Assembly (NCBI GenBank): GCA_036013055.1
Contig: DASCQM010000020.1
Span: 157,791-221,790 of the forward strand
Length of the DNA: 64,000 bases
Source of the DNA: SHYR01 sp036013055
GTDB lineage: Bacteria > Chloroflexota > Dehalococcoidia > UBA2979
Reading direction: 5' to 3'
The position numbers and the translations under genes were made by a program. Below the pieces are notes generated by a model. It was given only the letters and a program-made list of their open reading frames with translations, did not search any database and was not told the DNA's origin. This document shows, in pieces, positions 8,828 through 17,577 of the stretch (positions are counted from its first letter, which is position 1; each line of letters starts with the position of its first letter).

Positions 8828-8843
8828 GGGGCGAGGCCCCTTT
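8828..8843 (+). terminator. Weak hairpin with short T run after imuB
   Basis: GGGGC-GAG-GCCCC followed by TTT, starting 7 nt after the imuB stop. The stem is only 5 bp, so this may be partial attenuation inside the operon rather than a full stop; DUF6504 and dnaE2 follow with no convincing LexA box of their own. Confidence 0.3.
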
Positions 8844-8907
8844 CATACCCGGAGTGGAAGGCTCCGGCAGGGGGTTCTGCTTACTTCCTGAGATTGCAAT
8901 CCCCCCG

Positions 8908-8931
8908 CTCGTCCTGAGCCTGTCGAAGGAC
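8908..8931 (+). repeat. Short dispersed intergenic repeat (CCTGAGCCTGTCGAAGG type)
   Basis: The spacer between imuB and the DUF6504 gene contains CCTGAGCCTGTCGAAGG, a motif that recurs in intergenic spaces of many unrelated bacterial genomes. A single copy was noticed in this window. Its function is not established. Confidence 0.5.
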
Positions 8932-8946
8932 ACCGAATGCGCCGCG

Positions 8947-9258
8947 ATGACTGACAGACAGCAACGGGTAGACGGCCTGCGCCCGCTCGCACTGCCGAGG
9001 CCAGTGCGCGTGACGACCGACGAGGCGGGGATGCCATCGTCGGTCGCGCTCGCCGCACAGGGCGGCACGCCGCTCGCGGTGGCGCAGGTGGACGAGGCGT
9101 GGCGCATCGCCGAGGAGTGGTGGCGAGAGACGCCGCTCGGTCGCACCTATTACCGCGTGATCGTGGACGGCGGACGCCCGATCACGCTCTTCCACGACGA
9201 CCTCGCCGCCGCTGCTGGCACCGACCCTGATGGGGGCTGGTACCAGCAGCGGTACTAG
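8947..9258 (+). CDS. DUF6504 family protein of the ImuB/DnaE2 cassette
   Basis: 103 residues. The pattern R-P-V-R-V-T-T-D-E-A-G-x-P, then E-A-W-R-I-A-E-E-W-W-R-E-T-P-L-G-R-T-Y-Y-R-V, then G-G-R-P-I-T-L-F-H-D and a terminal G-G-W-Y-Q-Q-R-Y matches DUF6504. This family sits between Y-family polymerase and dnaE2 genes in many actinobacterial genomes; exact biochemical role unknown. The stop lies 13 nt before the preferred dnaE2 start, so they are surely co-transcribed. No signal peptide; expected cytoplasmic accessory factor of the mutasome. Confidence 0.8.
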   Translation: MTDRQQRVDGLRPLALPRPVRVTTDEAGMPSSVALAAQGGTPLAVAQVDEAWRIAEEWWRETPLGRTYYRVIVDGGRPITLFHDDLAAAAGTDPDGGWYQQRY

Positions 9259-9271
9259 GAAGGCCGGCACA

Positions 9272-12200
9272 GTGGCGCGCGGACTGAGAGGGCAGGAGCG
9301 GCCCGGCTTCATGGAACGCTGGGATGAATTCGAGGCCCGCCGTCGGGAGGCCGAGCAGGTAGTGGCGGAGGACACCCCTCGCTCGTTCGCGCCACGCGAC
9401 CCGACGTTGCCCGTGCCGGTCGATGTGCTGGACGAGACGCCCTACGTCGAACTGCACATGCACTCCAACTACTCGCTGCTGGAGGGCGCATCGAGCCTCG
9501 ATGAACTGGTCACCACCGCTCGCGAGCAGGGCCACCGCGCGCTCGCGCTCACCGACCACAACGGCCTCTACGGCGCGATGGAGTTCGCTCGCACCGCGAA
9601 AGAGTCCGGCCTGCGCCCGATCATCGGGCTCGAACTCACCCTTGCTGAGGCAGACAGCGAGGACGGCACAGATGGCACAGGCGGCGCGCGCTCCCACATC
9701 ACGCTGCTCGCGCAGTCACGGCGGGGCTACTCCAACCTCTGCCGCCTCTCCAGCATCGCCTCCGGCCTGCAGGAGGAGAGCGACGAGGGCAAGGAAGAGC
9801 GACGGCTCGACCCCTGCGTCGACATCGCTCTCCTCGAAGCACACGCCGAGGGGCTGATCGCGCTCACCGGCTGCCGCGAGGGTGCGGTGGGGCAGCTGAT
9901 CGAGGAGGCGCAGCCTGCCCGCGCTGAGCAGGCACTGCTGCGGCTCGTCGGATGGTTCGGCGCTGACAACGTCTTCGTTGAATTGCAGGACAACCTCGTC
10001 TTCGGCGACCGGCCGCGCAATCGCGCGCTGATCGCACTGGCGGAGCAGGTCGGGGTTGGGGTCGTCGGCACCGGCAACGTGCACTACCACGAGCAAGAGC
10101 GGCACCGACTGCAGGACGTGATGGTGGCGATCCGCCATCGTAAGACGCTCGACGAGTGCCACCGCGAGCGACGCCCGAACGCGGAGTTCTACCTGCGGTC
10201 GCCACAGCAGCAGGCGCGGCGTTTCGCCGCCACCCACCCGCAGGCGGCGGCGAACTCCGTCCGCATCGCACGTCGATGCAACTTCGATCTCACCGCAGAC
10301 CTCGGCTACCGGCTGCCCTCGCCGCAACTTGAGGATGACGATCGGACGCCGCTGCAACAGCTAGAGCACATCTGCCGCGAGCGGCTGGCGGAGCGCTACG
10401 CCGCGTCGCCGCCGGCGGAGCGCCGGGAGGCGGAGCAGCGGCTTGCGGATGAGATCACGCTCGTCGCGAAGCACGACCTGGCGGGATTCTTCCTCATCTA
10501 CCACCAGATCTTCCAGCTCGCGAAAGAGGTCGCGACGGAGATCCGTGGCCCCAGCGCCGGACGCAATCAGGCGAATCTACCCCCCGGGCGAGGGCGGGGC
10601 TCATCGGTCTCCTCGATCATCTGCTACCTCGTCGGGCTCTCCCATATCGACCCGATCAAGAACAAGCTCTTCGTCGGGCGATTCCTCAACGAAGAGATGC
10701 ACAGCTTCCCCGACATCGACCTCGACTTCGCCCGCGATATCCGGGCGGAGCTGATCGAGCGCGTCTACACGGTCTGGGGCAAGGAGCACGCTGCGCTGGT
10801 CGCGACCTTCCCCACCTACCGTCTGCGCAGCGCCGTGCGCGATATCGGCAAGGCGCTGGGCCTGCCCGCCGTGGAACTCGACCGCATCGCGAAACGCGTC
10901 GGGCCGTACAGCCACGCGGGCGATACCGGCGAGGAGATGCGCCGTTTCCCCGGCTCCGCGGACCGCGCGGACGCACCCGGGTGGCGCGAGCTGGCGGAGC
11001 TATCGACGCAGCTCGCCGGCTTCCCCCGTCACATGTCGCAGCACGTCGGCGGGATGGTGATCTCCTCCGAGCCGCTGATCGATTACGTGCCGTGCCAGCC
11101 CGCGGCGTGGAAGAACCGCTACCTCTGCCACTGGGACAAGGACTCGATCGACGACGCACGCATGGTCAAGATCGACTTCCTCGCGCTGGGCATGCTCTCA
11201 GTCGTCGAAGAGACCGTGGACCTCGTCGAACGGCACGATGGCGTGGCCCTCGACCTCACGCGCATCGACTTCGAGGACACGGACGTCTACGACGGCATCT
11301 GCGCGGGCGACACCGTTGGCGTCTTCCAGATCGAGTCCCGCGCGCAGATCGCCATGCTGCCGCGCACGCAGCCGCGCAACCTCGAGGATCTCGCGGTGCA
11401 GGTCTCGATCGTGCGGCCCGGCCCGATCGTCGGCGGGGCCGTGAACCCCTACGTCAGGCGACGCGAGCAACAACGACGCAACCCGCACTACGTCGCGCAG
11501 ATGCCCCACGAACTGCTGCGCCCCGTGCTGGAAGAGACGCTGGGCGTCGTGATCTACCAGGAGCAGGTGCTGCTGGTCGCCGAGAAGCTTGGTGGCTTCA
11601 CCCCGGGCGACGCCGACCAGTTCCGACGCGCGATGAGCCGCAAGCGCTCCCATGAGGCGATGGAGCGCTACCGCGAGCGCTTCATGGCAGGCGCTCGCGA
11701 GCGAGGGGTGCCCGCCGGCACTGCGGAGACCGTCTTCGAGAACCTGCTCGGATTCGCCGAGTTCGGCTTCCCGAAGAGCCACGGCTCGGCCTTCGCGCTG
11801 CTCGCCTACCAGACGACATGGCTGCGGCGGTACTACCCGGCCCCCTTCTACTGCGGGCTCTTCAACAACCAGCCGATGGGCTTCTACCCGCCCCACGTGC
11901 TCACGAACGACGCCCGACGGCACCAGATCGAGGTGCGCCGTCCGGACATCAACATCAGCGCGGCTCGATGCACCGTCGAAACGTCGGGGGCGGGCCAGGG
12001 TGCGGTGCGCGTCGGCCTCGGCTACGTGCGCGGCGTCGGCGAGGCGGGCGGGCGACGGATCGACGAGGTGCGCGCGCAGGCCGGGTCGTTCCTCTCGCTC
12101 TTCGACTTCGTCCAGCGCACAGGCCTCAGCCGCGAGGCGACGACAAACCTAATCCAGGTCGGCGCCTTCGATGCCTTCGGCATGAACCGCCGCGAATTGA

Positions 12201-12739
12201 TCTGGCAACTCGGGCTGTTCGCCGGGGGGCTGCAGCGCGCCGTCCTCGACCGCCCGCAGGAACGGCAACTGCGGCTGGCACTGCCGACCGCGCAGGACGA
12301 AGTCGCGCTGGACGACTTCAACGACTACCAGCGCATGGCCGCCGACTACGAGTTGCTCTCGCTCTCACCGGACAGCCACCCAATGCAGTTCCTGCGCCCG
12401 GCGCTCGGCGAAGGCGTCGCCTCCAGCCTCCATCTGCGCTCGATCGGCGGCGGCGAGACGGTCGACATCGCGGGCCTCGTCGTCTGTCGGCAGAGGCCGC
12501 TGACGGCGAAAGGCATCATCTTCCTGCTACTGGAAGACGAATTCGGGCTCGTCAACGTGCTCGTCAGCAAAGAGCTCTCGGAACGCTACCGTGAAGAGGT
12601 TCGCACGGCGGCCTTCATCCACGTCCGAGGCGTGCTCGAACATCGTGCAGGCGAGCAACGCACACTCGTCGCTGCATCGATGCGCGAAATCGTGCCGGAG
12701 CAGGCGATGCGCATGCCCAGCGGCAAGTCGTGGGGGTAA
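9272..12739 (+). CDS. dnaE2: Error-prone DNA polymerase III alpha subunit DnaE2
   Basis: About 1155 residues, usual for DnaE2. An N-terminal PHP domain starts near residue 58 (Y-V-E-L-H-M-H-S-N-Y-S-L-L-E-G). The C-family palm has P-D-I-D-L-D-F at about 480 with catalytic aspartates, followed by the finger region and helix-hairpin-helix, and the C-terminal OB-fold region (about 1065-1130) has G-L-V-V-C-R-Q-R-P. The GTG at 9272 has AGGAAGG 8 nt upstream; an earlier in-frame start at 9230 would overlap the previous gene. The enzyme performs SOS-induced lesion bypass and mutagenesis with ImuB. Confidence 0.92.
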   Translation: MARGLRGQERPGFMERWDEFEARRREAEQVVAEDTPRSFAPRDPTLPVPVDVLDETPYVELHMHSNYSLLEGASSLDELVTTAREQGHRALALTDHNGLYGAMEFARTAKESGLRPIIGLELTLAEADSEDGTDGTGGARSHITLLAQSRRGYSNLCRLSSIASGLQEESDEGKEERRLDPCVDIALLEAHAEGLIALTGCREGAVGQLIEEAQPARAEQALLRLVGWFGADNVFVELQDNLVFGDRPRNRALIALAEQVGVGVVGTGNVHYHEQERHRLQDVMVAIRHRKTLDECHRERRPNAEFYLRSPQQQARRFAATHPQAAANSVRIARRCNFDLTADLGYRLPSPQLEDDDRTPLQQLEHICRERLAERYAASPPAERREAEQRLADEITLVAKHDLAGFFLIYHQIFQLAKEVATEIRGPSAGRNQANLPPGRGRGSSVSSIICYLVGLSHIDPIKNKLFVGRFLNEEMHSFPDIDLDFARDIRAELIERVYTVWGKEHAALVATFPTYRLRSAVRDIGKALGLPAVELDRIAKRVGPYSHAGDTGEEMRRFPGSADRADAPGWRELAELSTQLAGFPRHMSQHVGGMVISSEPLIDYVPCQPAAWKNRYLCHWDKDSIDDARMVKIDFLALGMLSVVEETVDLVERHDGVALDLTRIDFEDTDVYDGICAGDTVGVFQIESRAQIAMLPRTQPRNLEDLAVQVSIVRPGPIVGGAVNPYVRRREQQRRNPHYVAQMPHELLRPVLEETLGVVIYQEQVLLVAEKLGGFTPGDADQFRRAMSRKRSHEAMERYRERFMAGARERGVPAGTAETVFENLLGFAEFGFPKSHGSAFALLAYQTTWLRRYYPAPFYCGLFNNQPMGFYPPHVLTNDARRHQIEVRRPDINISAARCTVETSGAGQGAVRVGLGYVRGVGEAGGRRIDEVRAQAGSFLSLFDFVQRTGLSREATTNLIQVGAFDAFGMNRRELIWQLGLFAGGLQRAVLDRPQERQLRLALPTAQDEVALDDFNDYQRMAADYELLSLSPDSHPMQFLRPALGEGVASSLHLRSIGGGETVDIAGLVVCRQRPLTAKGIIFLLLEDEFGLVNVLVSKELSERYREEVRTAAFIHVRGVLEHRAGEQRTLVAASMREIVPEQAMRMPSGKSWG

Positions 12740-12932
12740 GCGCAGTGCCGTAGTAGCGGCGGGACACCGCGAGGTGATCCGGACAGCAAAGGCGGTCCCG
12801 GCACTCAGATCAGACGTCGTACGTCACGTCCAAATGCCAGCTAGATCGAGAGGAACCGAGTTGCGAGAGTCACGACCCCTCCATAGAGTTGTCGTGTCAT
12901 TGCAGGCGCGCTCCTGAGGAGGACTTCGCGCC

Positions 12933-14588
12933 GTGACCAGTCAGCGAATCACGGTTCGGCTCGGCGTGCTGCTCGCAGCGCTGCTTCTCGCCCTCGCGAT
13001 CACCGGCTCCGCGTTGGCCGCCGTCGGCGGCTCCTCAAGCGTGACCAGCGGCGCCGAAGTGACGGGCGACGGGATCGCCACCGTCGAGCTTGAGCTCAAT
13101 GCGACGTCAGTGACCGCCGTCGCACCCACCGACATCTTCATCCTCCTGGACGCATCCGGAAGCGTCGGCTCCACCAACTTCGCACTGGAGAAGGACTCTG
13201 CCGAGGCACTCGTCGCATCGCTCGGTGATGCGGGGCTGTTCGCGAACGGAGGCCGCGTCGGCATCATCCGATTCGCCAGCTCCTCGACAGTCATGCTGAG
13301 CCTGAATTCGGACGAAATCACGGTGAGAACCGCGATTCTGGGGACCCCGTACACAAGGGGCGGGACCTGCGCGACCTGCGCCATCACGCAGGCGACGGCA
13401 GAATTCAACAGCGATTCACCGCCAGGCAGCCACCGGATCATGATTCTGATCACGGACGGACGGCCTAACAGCCTCCAGTCTGCGGCCGCCGCCGCCGCGA
13501 CCGCGGAGTTCGCCGGCATCGAGCGCTTCGCCGTCGCAATCGGCCAGGGGATTAGACTCGATGACTTCGACGCCCTCGTCAGCGACCCGGTAGAAGAGCA
13601 TCTCGTCTTTGCGGAAGACTTCGGCACCCTCGGTGACCTCGCCGACCCCTTCGCGGCGGTGCTGACGGAGCCCGTGACACGGAGCGGCGCAGTGGATATC
13701 GAGGTGCTGGCAACGGTTGCCAGCCGCTTCGGCCCGGCGAGCAACGTGAGCGCCAGCAAAGGCACAGCGACGATCTCGGGGCAGGAACTGCTCTGGGAAA
13801 TCGATGAACTCAGTTCGGCTACCGTGCCGATTGAGGCTGCCACCCTCGCCTACGACATTACGGTTTCATGCGACCAGGGCCCGTCTGGCACGCTCGCGCT
13901 GCATGACTCGATCACCTACACCGATGCAAACGAGGGCGTCGTTACGTTCGACCTGCTGAGCGTCACTCTGCGGGGTTGCGATACGGCGATTGATATCGGG
14001 CCGGGCACGCTGAGCCTCAACGGCAACGGTGTGGTTCCCGTGACGCTGCTCGGCAGCGCGGGCTTCGACGTCGCTGAGGTCGACCCCGGTACGGTGCTGT
14101 TTGGGCTCAACGGCGATGACGCCGCACCGGTCCACGACGGCCACATCGGGGACGCCAACGACGACGGCATCGACGACATCGTCTTCCACTTCCGCGAGGG
14201 TGATCTCGGCATCGACCCGAGCGTCCCCGGCGAGACGGTGCTAACCCTGTCGCTGACCGGCAGCTGGCTGGACGGCACGACATTCGAAGCCGACGACACG
14301 GTCAGAATCGCACCGAATAACCCGCACGCGCGGTCGAACGGCAACAACGGTAACGACGGCGGCAATGGAAACTCGGGGGTAAACCCCGGCGGCGGCGCGA
14401 TCGGCAACTCGGATGCTGGCCCCGGAAGCGATTCGGGCGGAAGCGCGGCCGGACTGGCCCAGGCGGCGTCTGCGCCTGACCCGCCCGCCGACCCCGCGCC
14501 CGAGGACCCGCCCGGAGCGGGACCGGATCCGGAAGACCCGGGCTCGTCAGGGCAAGCTCGCGGCCGAGGTCGCGGTGGACGTCACTGA
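12933..14588 (+). CDS. Secreted von Willebrand factor type A (VWA) domain protein
   Basis: 551 residues. GTG start with GAGGAGGA about 9 nt upstream. Signal peptide 1-30 ends in A-L-A-A. A VWA domain spans about 64-245 with an intact MIDAS: D73-x-S75-x-S77, Thr145 region and Asp175 in L-I-T-D-G-R-P. A beta-rich region follows, then a Ca-binding-like D-A-N-D-D-G-I-D-D segment near 405. The tail (about 470-551) is Gly/Asn then Pro/Asp-rich and ends in basic R-G-R-G-R-G-G-R-H. Probably binds a metal-dependent ligand outside the cell. The last 80 residues look like a low-complexity linker with no visible anchor. Confidence 0.82.
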   Translation: MTSQRITVRLGVLLAALLLALAITGSALAAVGGSSSVTSGAEVTGDGIATVELELNATSVTAVAPTDIFILLDASGSVGSTNFALEKDSAEALVASLGDAGLFANGGRVGIIRFASSSTVMLSLNSDEITVRTAILGTPYTRGGTCATCAITQATAEFNSDSPPGSHRIMILITDGRPNSLQSAAAAAATAEFAGIERFAVAIGQGIRLDDFDALVSDPVEEHLVFAEDFGTLGDLADPFAAVLTEPVTRSGAVDIEVLATVASRFGPASNVSASKGTATISGQELLWEIDELSSATVPIEAATLAYDITVSCDQGPSGTLALHDSITYTDANEGVVTFDLLSVTLRGCDTAIDIGPGTLSLNGNGVVPVTLLGSAGFDVAEVDPGTVLFGLNGDDAAPVHDGHIGDANDDGIDDIVFHFREGDLGIDPSVPGETVLTLSLTGSWLDGTTFEADDTVRIAPNNPHARSNGNNGNDGGNGNSGVNPGGGAIGNSDAGPGSDSGGSAAGLAQAASAPDPPADPAPEDPPGAGPDPEDPGSSGQARGRGRGGRH

Positions 14589-14811
14589 GCGGGACGGCTT
14601 TCTCTCGGCTGGTCGCGTCATCGTCGTAGCCTGAGCGCGCGTGCGAACCGGGACAGCACTGGCAGCGTCGGCATTGCACACGACGGAGGCGGCGCAGGCG
14701 CCGTCGATCACGGGCGCCGACTCAACTCGACCGCAGCCAGGCAGGCGGCGGCTTCCCTGAAGCCACCAGCGCGACGAACGCGCGTGCAATCCGGCCCGAG
14801 TAGGTTCAAAT

Positions 14812-14901
14812 TGGCGGAGGGGGTGGGATTCGAACCCACGGTACGCCGAAACGCACGACGGTTTTCAAGACCGTTCCCTTAAACCACTCGGGCACCCCTC
14901 C
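14812..14901 (-). tRNA. tRNA-Ser(UGA)
   Basis: 90 nt including an encoded CCA. The acceptor stem GGAGGGG pairs with CCCCTCC, the anticodon loop CTTGAAA gives UGA, a long variable arm typical of serine tRNA is present, and the T arm holds GGTTCGAATCC. Confidence 0.95.
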
Positions 14902-14994
14902 ACCTTCGATTCTAGGTTCAAAAGTCGTTGATGTCGCCCTGCGGCACCCGCCTCAATGACCTCTGGACGGCCAAGTGGACAGCCACGCGGCGCA

Positions 14995-15120
14995 CTAGCT
15001 GTGAAGCACTTCGTCCATTCGCTCTGCCGCCTCCTGGCGGAGATCCGGCATCACGTGCGCGTAGATCTTCGCGGTGCCGGTAGCGTGGCCTCGCAAGCTG
15101 TGCCCATTGGTACACGTGCA
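14995..15120 (-). pseudogene. C-terminal remnant of a tyrosine recombinase/integrase
   Basis: On the minus strand, 15111-14995 reads H-S-L-R-G-H-A-T-G-T-A-K-I-Y-A-H-V then M-P-D-L-R-Q-E-A-A-E-R-M-D-E-V-L before a stop. This is the closing segment of phage-type integrases, including the G-H histidine and the nucleophilic Tyr. Similarity ends abruptly at about 15111 and a stop codon lies at 15123-15121, so only about 38 residues survive. It is 94 nt from the 5' end of tRNA-Ser, a normal neighbourhood for integrated elements. Confidence 0.7.
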
Positions 15121-15479
15121 CTAATCGATGGTTAAAAAATCACGTATGTATCCGCTACATCATGTCGTCGGGCTGAGGGTGTAACCGGCCTGTACGAGCG
15201 CCATCGCGTCCTCCGCATAGTTACTGCGGTCGCAGTCTATCCGCGGCAGTCGTTGCCTGCCGTGCTCCGGCCGGTGTCGCGCCGATGAACTATGCCTGCA
15301 CGCTGAGCAACTCCGGAGATCAAGGTCGAGTCCACTGCGGACTGCGAGGACGACGGCCAGGCTGAGCCTCTCTCAGCGCGGGCCTGCTCCAACCGATGCT
15401 GACTCGGGCCGCTAGCCAGCCGTGCCCCACCCAGCCCGACTAACGGGTCTCTGCGGACAGGCAAAACTCTAGTGGCGGG
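15121..15479. other. Non-coding stretch, probable decayed mobile-element DNA
   Basis: This stretch follows the integrase remnant. It begins with a short AT-richer patch (TTAAAAAATCA near 15133) against a GC-rich background. No reading frame with recognisable similarity was found on either strand. Confidence 0.4.
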
Positions 15480-15983
15480 CTAGTCCTCGATCGCGAGCAG
15501 TTCGATCTCGAACGTCAACGCTTCGCCTGCGAGAGGGTGATTCGCATCCAGCTTCACCGTGTCCTCGGACACCTCGATCACGCGCGCGGTCGCGCCGTTC
15601 GAAAGTTGCAGCATCGAGCCAACGACCACGTCTTGCGGCACCTGATTCTTTTCGACGTCGATGATCATGCCCTCAGAAGACTCGCCGTAGGCGTCGTCCG
15701 GCACGAGTCGCACCGTCACGCTGTCGCCGACCGCTAGGCCCTTCACGGCATCCTCAAACCCCGGGATCACGCCGCCAGCACCGATCGTGAAACTTAACGG
15801 CTCTCTCCCACGCGAAGAGTCGAAAACTGTCTCATCGTCGAGCGTGCCGTGGTAGTGCACCTGAACCGCATCGCCATCTTTCGCCGCCACTCGAACCTCC
15901 GCCTGTTCGCCGCCGCCGCATGCGACACCGATTATTACCATCGCCGCCGCTGCCGCTAACAGCAATCCACGCGCTCGACTCAC
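15480..15983 (-). CDS. FKBP-type peptidyl-prolyl isomerase lipoprotein (SlyD-like)
   Basis: 167 residues from GTG at 15983. Residues 1-22 form a lipoprotein signal ending I-I-G-V-A-C, so the mature protein should be lipid-anchored outside the membrane. The FKBP domain (about 35-105) has V-Q-V-H-Y-H-G-T-L, F-D-S-S-x-G-R-E-P-L-S-F and V-I-P-G-F-E-D-A-V-K-G-L, with an inserted-flap region (110-150) typical of SlyD. It should catalyse prolyl isomerisation and assist folding of exported proteins. The first 40 codons are duplicated just upstream (15872-16146), and the upstream GTG at 16125 reads into a frameshift, so the inner GTG is the functional start. Confidence 0.85.
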   Translation of the reverse strand: MSRARGLLLAAAAAMVIIGVACGGGEQAEVRVAAKDGDAVQVHYHGTLDDETVFDSSRGREPLSFTIGAGGVIPGFEDAVKGLAVGDSVTVRLVPDDAYGESSEGMIIDVEKNQVPQDVVVGSMLQLSNGATARVIEVSEDTVKLDANHPLAGEALTFEIELLAIED

Positions 15984-16146
15984 CGCCCCCCCACGACCGC
16001 GTGCAGAGGCGCCGCCATCTTTCGCCGCCACTCGAACCTCCGCCTGTTCGCATGCCGCCGCATGCGACACCGATTATTACCATCGCCGCCGCTGCCGCTA
16101 ACAGCAATCCACGCGCTCGACTCACCGCCCCCCACGACCGCGTGCA
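15872..16146. repeat. Imperfect tandem duplication (about 135-141 bp, two copies) over the FKBP gene start
   Basis: Copy 1 (about 15872-16006) and copy 2 (about 16013-16146) are nearly identical, at a period of about 141 bp. They differ by an indel near 15912/16056 (GCCGCC against GCATGCC) and by a C7 versus C6 run. Each encodes the GTG, the signal peptide and the lipobox Cys; copy 2 then goes out of frame. Confidence 0.9.
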
Positions 16147-16218
16147 ACGGAGTACGCGATGTTCACCCCATCTTTGGTGCGGGCGTACTAGACGGACGGT
16201 GCGTCCATCGAGTGCGCG

Positions 16219-17430
16219 CTAGCCACGCGGCAGCCCGAGCCCGCGCGTGGCGATGATGTTGCGCTGCACCTCGGACGTGCCGCCACGGATCGTCGCCGGC
16301 ACCTGGCCGACGTATGCGCGCGAGAACGAGGAGACGGGCGTGCCGTCTTCCCAGAGATTCGCGTGCAGACCGAACATGTGCGTGCCGCTGAGCGCGAGCC
16401 GCTGGCCCAGCTCCGAGTTGTAGAGCTTGGATGTCGATGCCTCGTAGTTCGGCAACTGGCCGGCGTTCTGGATCGAGATCACGCGGAACGAGAACTGGTA
16501 CATCACCTCGGTCTCGATGTACCGGTCGGCGATCTCCATCTTCAGCAGATCCGACTCAGCGACGCGTGAGCGCGCCTGCCCGTCGTCGGTGCCGAGGAAG
16601 TCGATCAGCTTGCCGAGCGTGCGACGTGCCGCAACCGCCCCACTGATGTTGGAGCGCTCGTAGTCGAGCAGCGTCATGCCCACGTACCAGCCGCGGTTCT
16701 CATCGCCGATCAGGTTCGCCGCCGGGACACGCACGTCCTCGAAGAACGTCTCGTTGAAGTAGTGCTTCCAGCCCATGTCGATCAGCGGGCGCACGGAGAG
16801 GCCGGGCGTGTCCATCTCCATCATCAGGAACGAGATCCCTCGATGCTTCGGCGCGTCAGGGTCGGTGCGCACCAGCGCGAAGATCGCATCGGCGGCATGC
16901 GCGCCGGAGGTCCAGATCTTCTGCCCGTTGAGCACGAAGTCATCGCCATCGCGCACGGCGCGCGTCTGCAGCGAGGCGAGGTCGGAGCCGGCGGCAGGCT
17001 CGGAGTAGCCCTGCGCCCACGCCACCTCGCCGGAAAGGATCTTCGGCAGGTGCTCCGCCTTCTGCTCATCGGTGCCGTGCACGATCAGCGTCGGGCCGAG
17101 CAGCGAGACGCCGGAACCGCCGACGCCGGGAGCGCCAGCCTCCGCCATCTCCTGGTTGAAGATGAACTGCTCCATCGGCGAGAGCCCAGCCCCGCCGTAC
17201 TCCTGCGGCCAGTGCGGCGCGACCCAGCCGCGCTCCGAGAGCGCATCGGCCCACTCGAACGCCGCCTCGCGCACGCCATCCTCCTCGGAGACGCGATCGA
17301 ACTGCCACGTGCGCTCGCCGCCGTGCGTCGCCTGGGCTGCCAGCCGGTACCGCTCCGGCAGCCGGTCGGCGATCATCGAGCGAACCTCTGTGCGGAACGT
17401 CGCCTGCTCGTTCGTGTCGCTCCAGTCCAT
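16219..17430 (-). CDS. Acyl-CoA dehydrogenase family protein
   Basis: 403 residues. ATG at 17430 with GAGGAG 6 nt upstream; longer readings to 17481 are less likely. Family features in order: an alpha-helical N-domain, A-W-A-Q-G-Y-S-E-P-A-A-G-S-D-L-A-S-L near 130-147 (FAD/substrate loop), W-T-S-G-A-H-A-A-D near 170, and R-G-G-T-S-E-V-Q-R-N-I-I-A near the C-terminus, the common FAD-binding signature. It oxidises an acyl-CoA at C2-C3 with electrons passing to ETF. Chain length and substrate unknown. Divergent from the CoA-transferase at 17578 across about 150 nt, a likely shared catabolic context. Confidence 0.9.
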   Translation of the reverse strand: MDWSDTNEQATFRTEVRSMIADRLPERYRLAAQATHGGERTWQFDRVSEEDGVREAAFEWADALSERGWVAPHWPQEYGGAGLSPMEQFIFNQEMAEAGAPGVGGSGVSLLGPTLIVHGTDEQKAEHLPKILSGEVAWAQGYSEPAAGSDLASLQTRAVRDGDDFVLNGQKIWTSGAHAADAIFALVRTDPDAPKHRGISFLMMEMDTPGLSVRPLIDMGWKHYFNETFFEDVRVPAANLIGDENRGWYVGMTLLDYERSNISGAVAARRTLGKLIDFLGTDDGQARSRVAESDLLKMEIADRYIETEVMYQFSFRVISIQNAGQLPNYEASTSKLYNSELGQRLALSGTHMFGLHANLWEDGTPVSSFSRAYVGQVPATIRGGTSEVQRNIIATRGLGLPRG

Positions 17431-17577
17431 CGTCAGCTCCTCGCCCTGCCCCGTACACGCGGCTTCGTACCCAGCAAACATAGCCTCCCGCAGGGTGCCT
17501 GTAACCTGCGCGTGCGCACGCTCGCCGCCGAGCGCACTAAGATGCGCTCCAGACGTGCCGACGGAAGCAGTGACGAG

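Noticed and set aside
16123..16125. Outer GTG of the duplicated FKBP leader as the gene start
   Set aside because: It reads into a frameshift after the lipobox, so the inner GTG at 15983 is the functional start.
16762..17577. Extension of the CoA-transferase at 17578 into the opposite strand of the acyl-CoA dehydrogenase
   Set aside because: This frame is open but encodes shadow sequence of the dehydrogenase. The CoA-transferase domain begins only after 17578.
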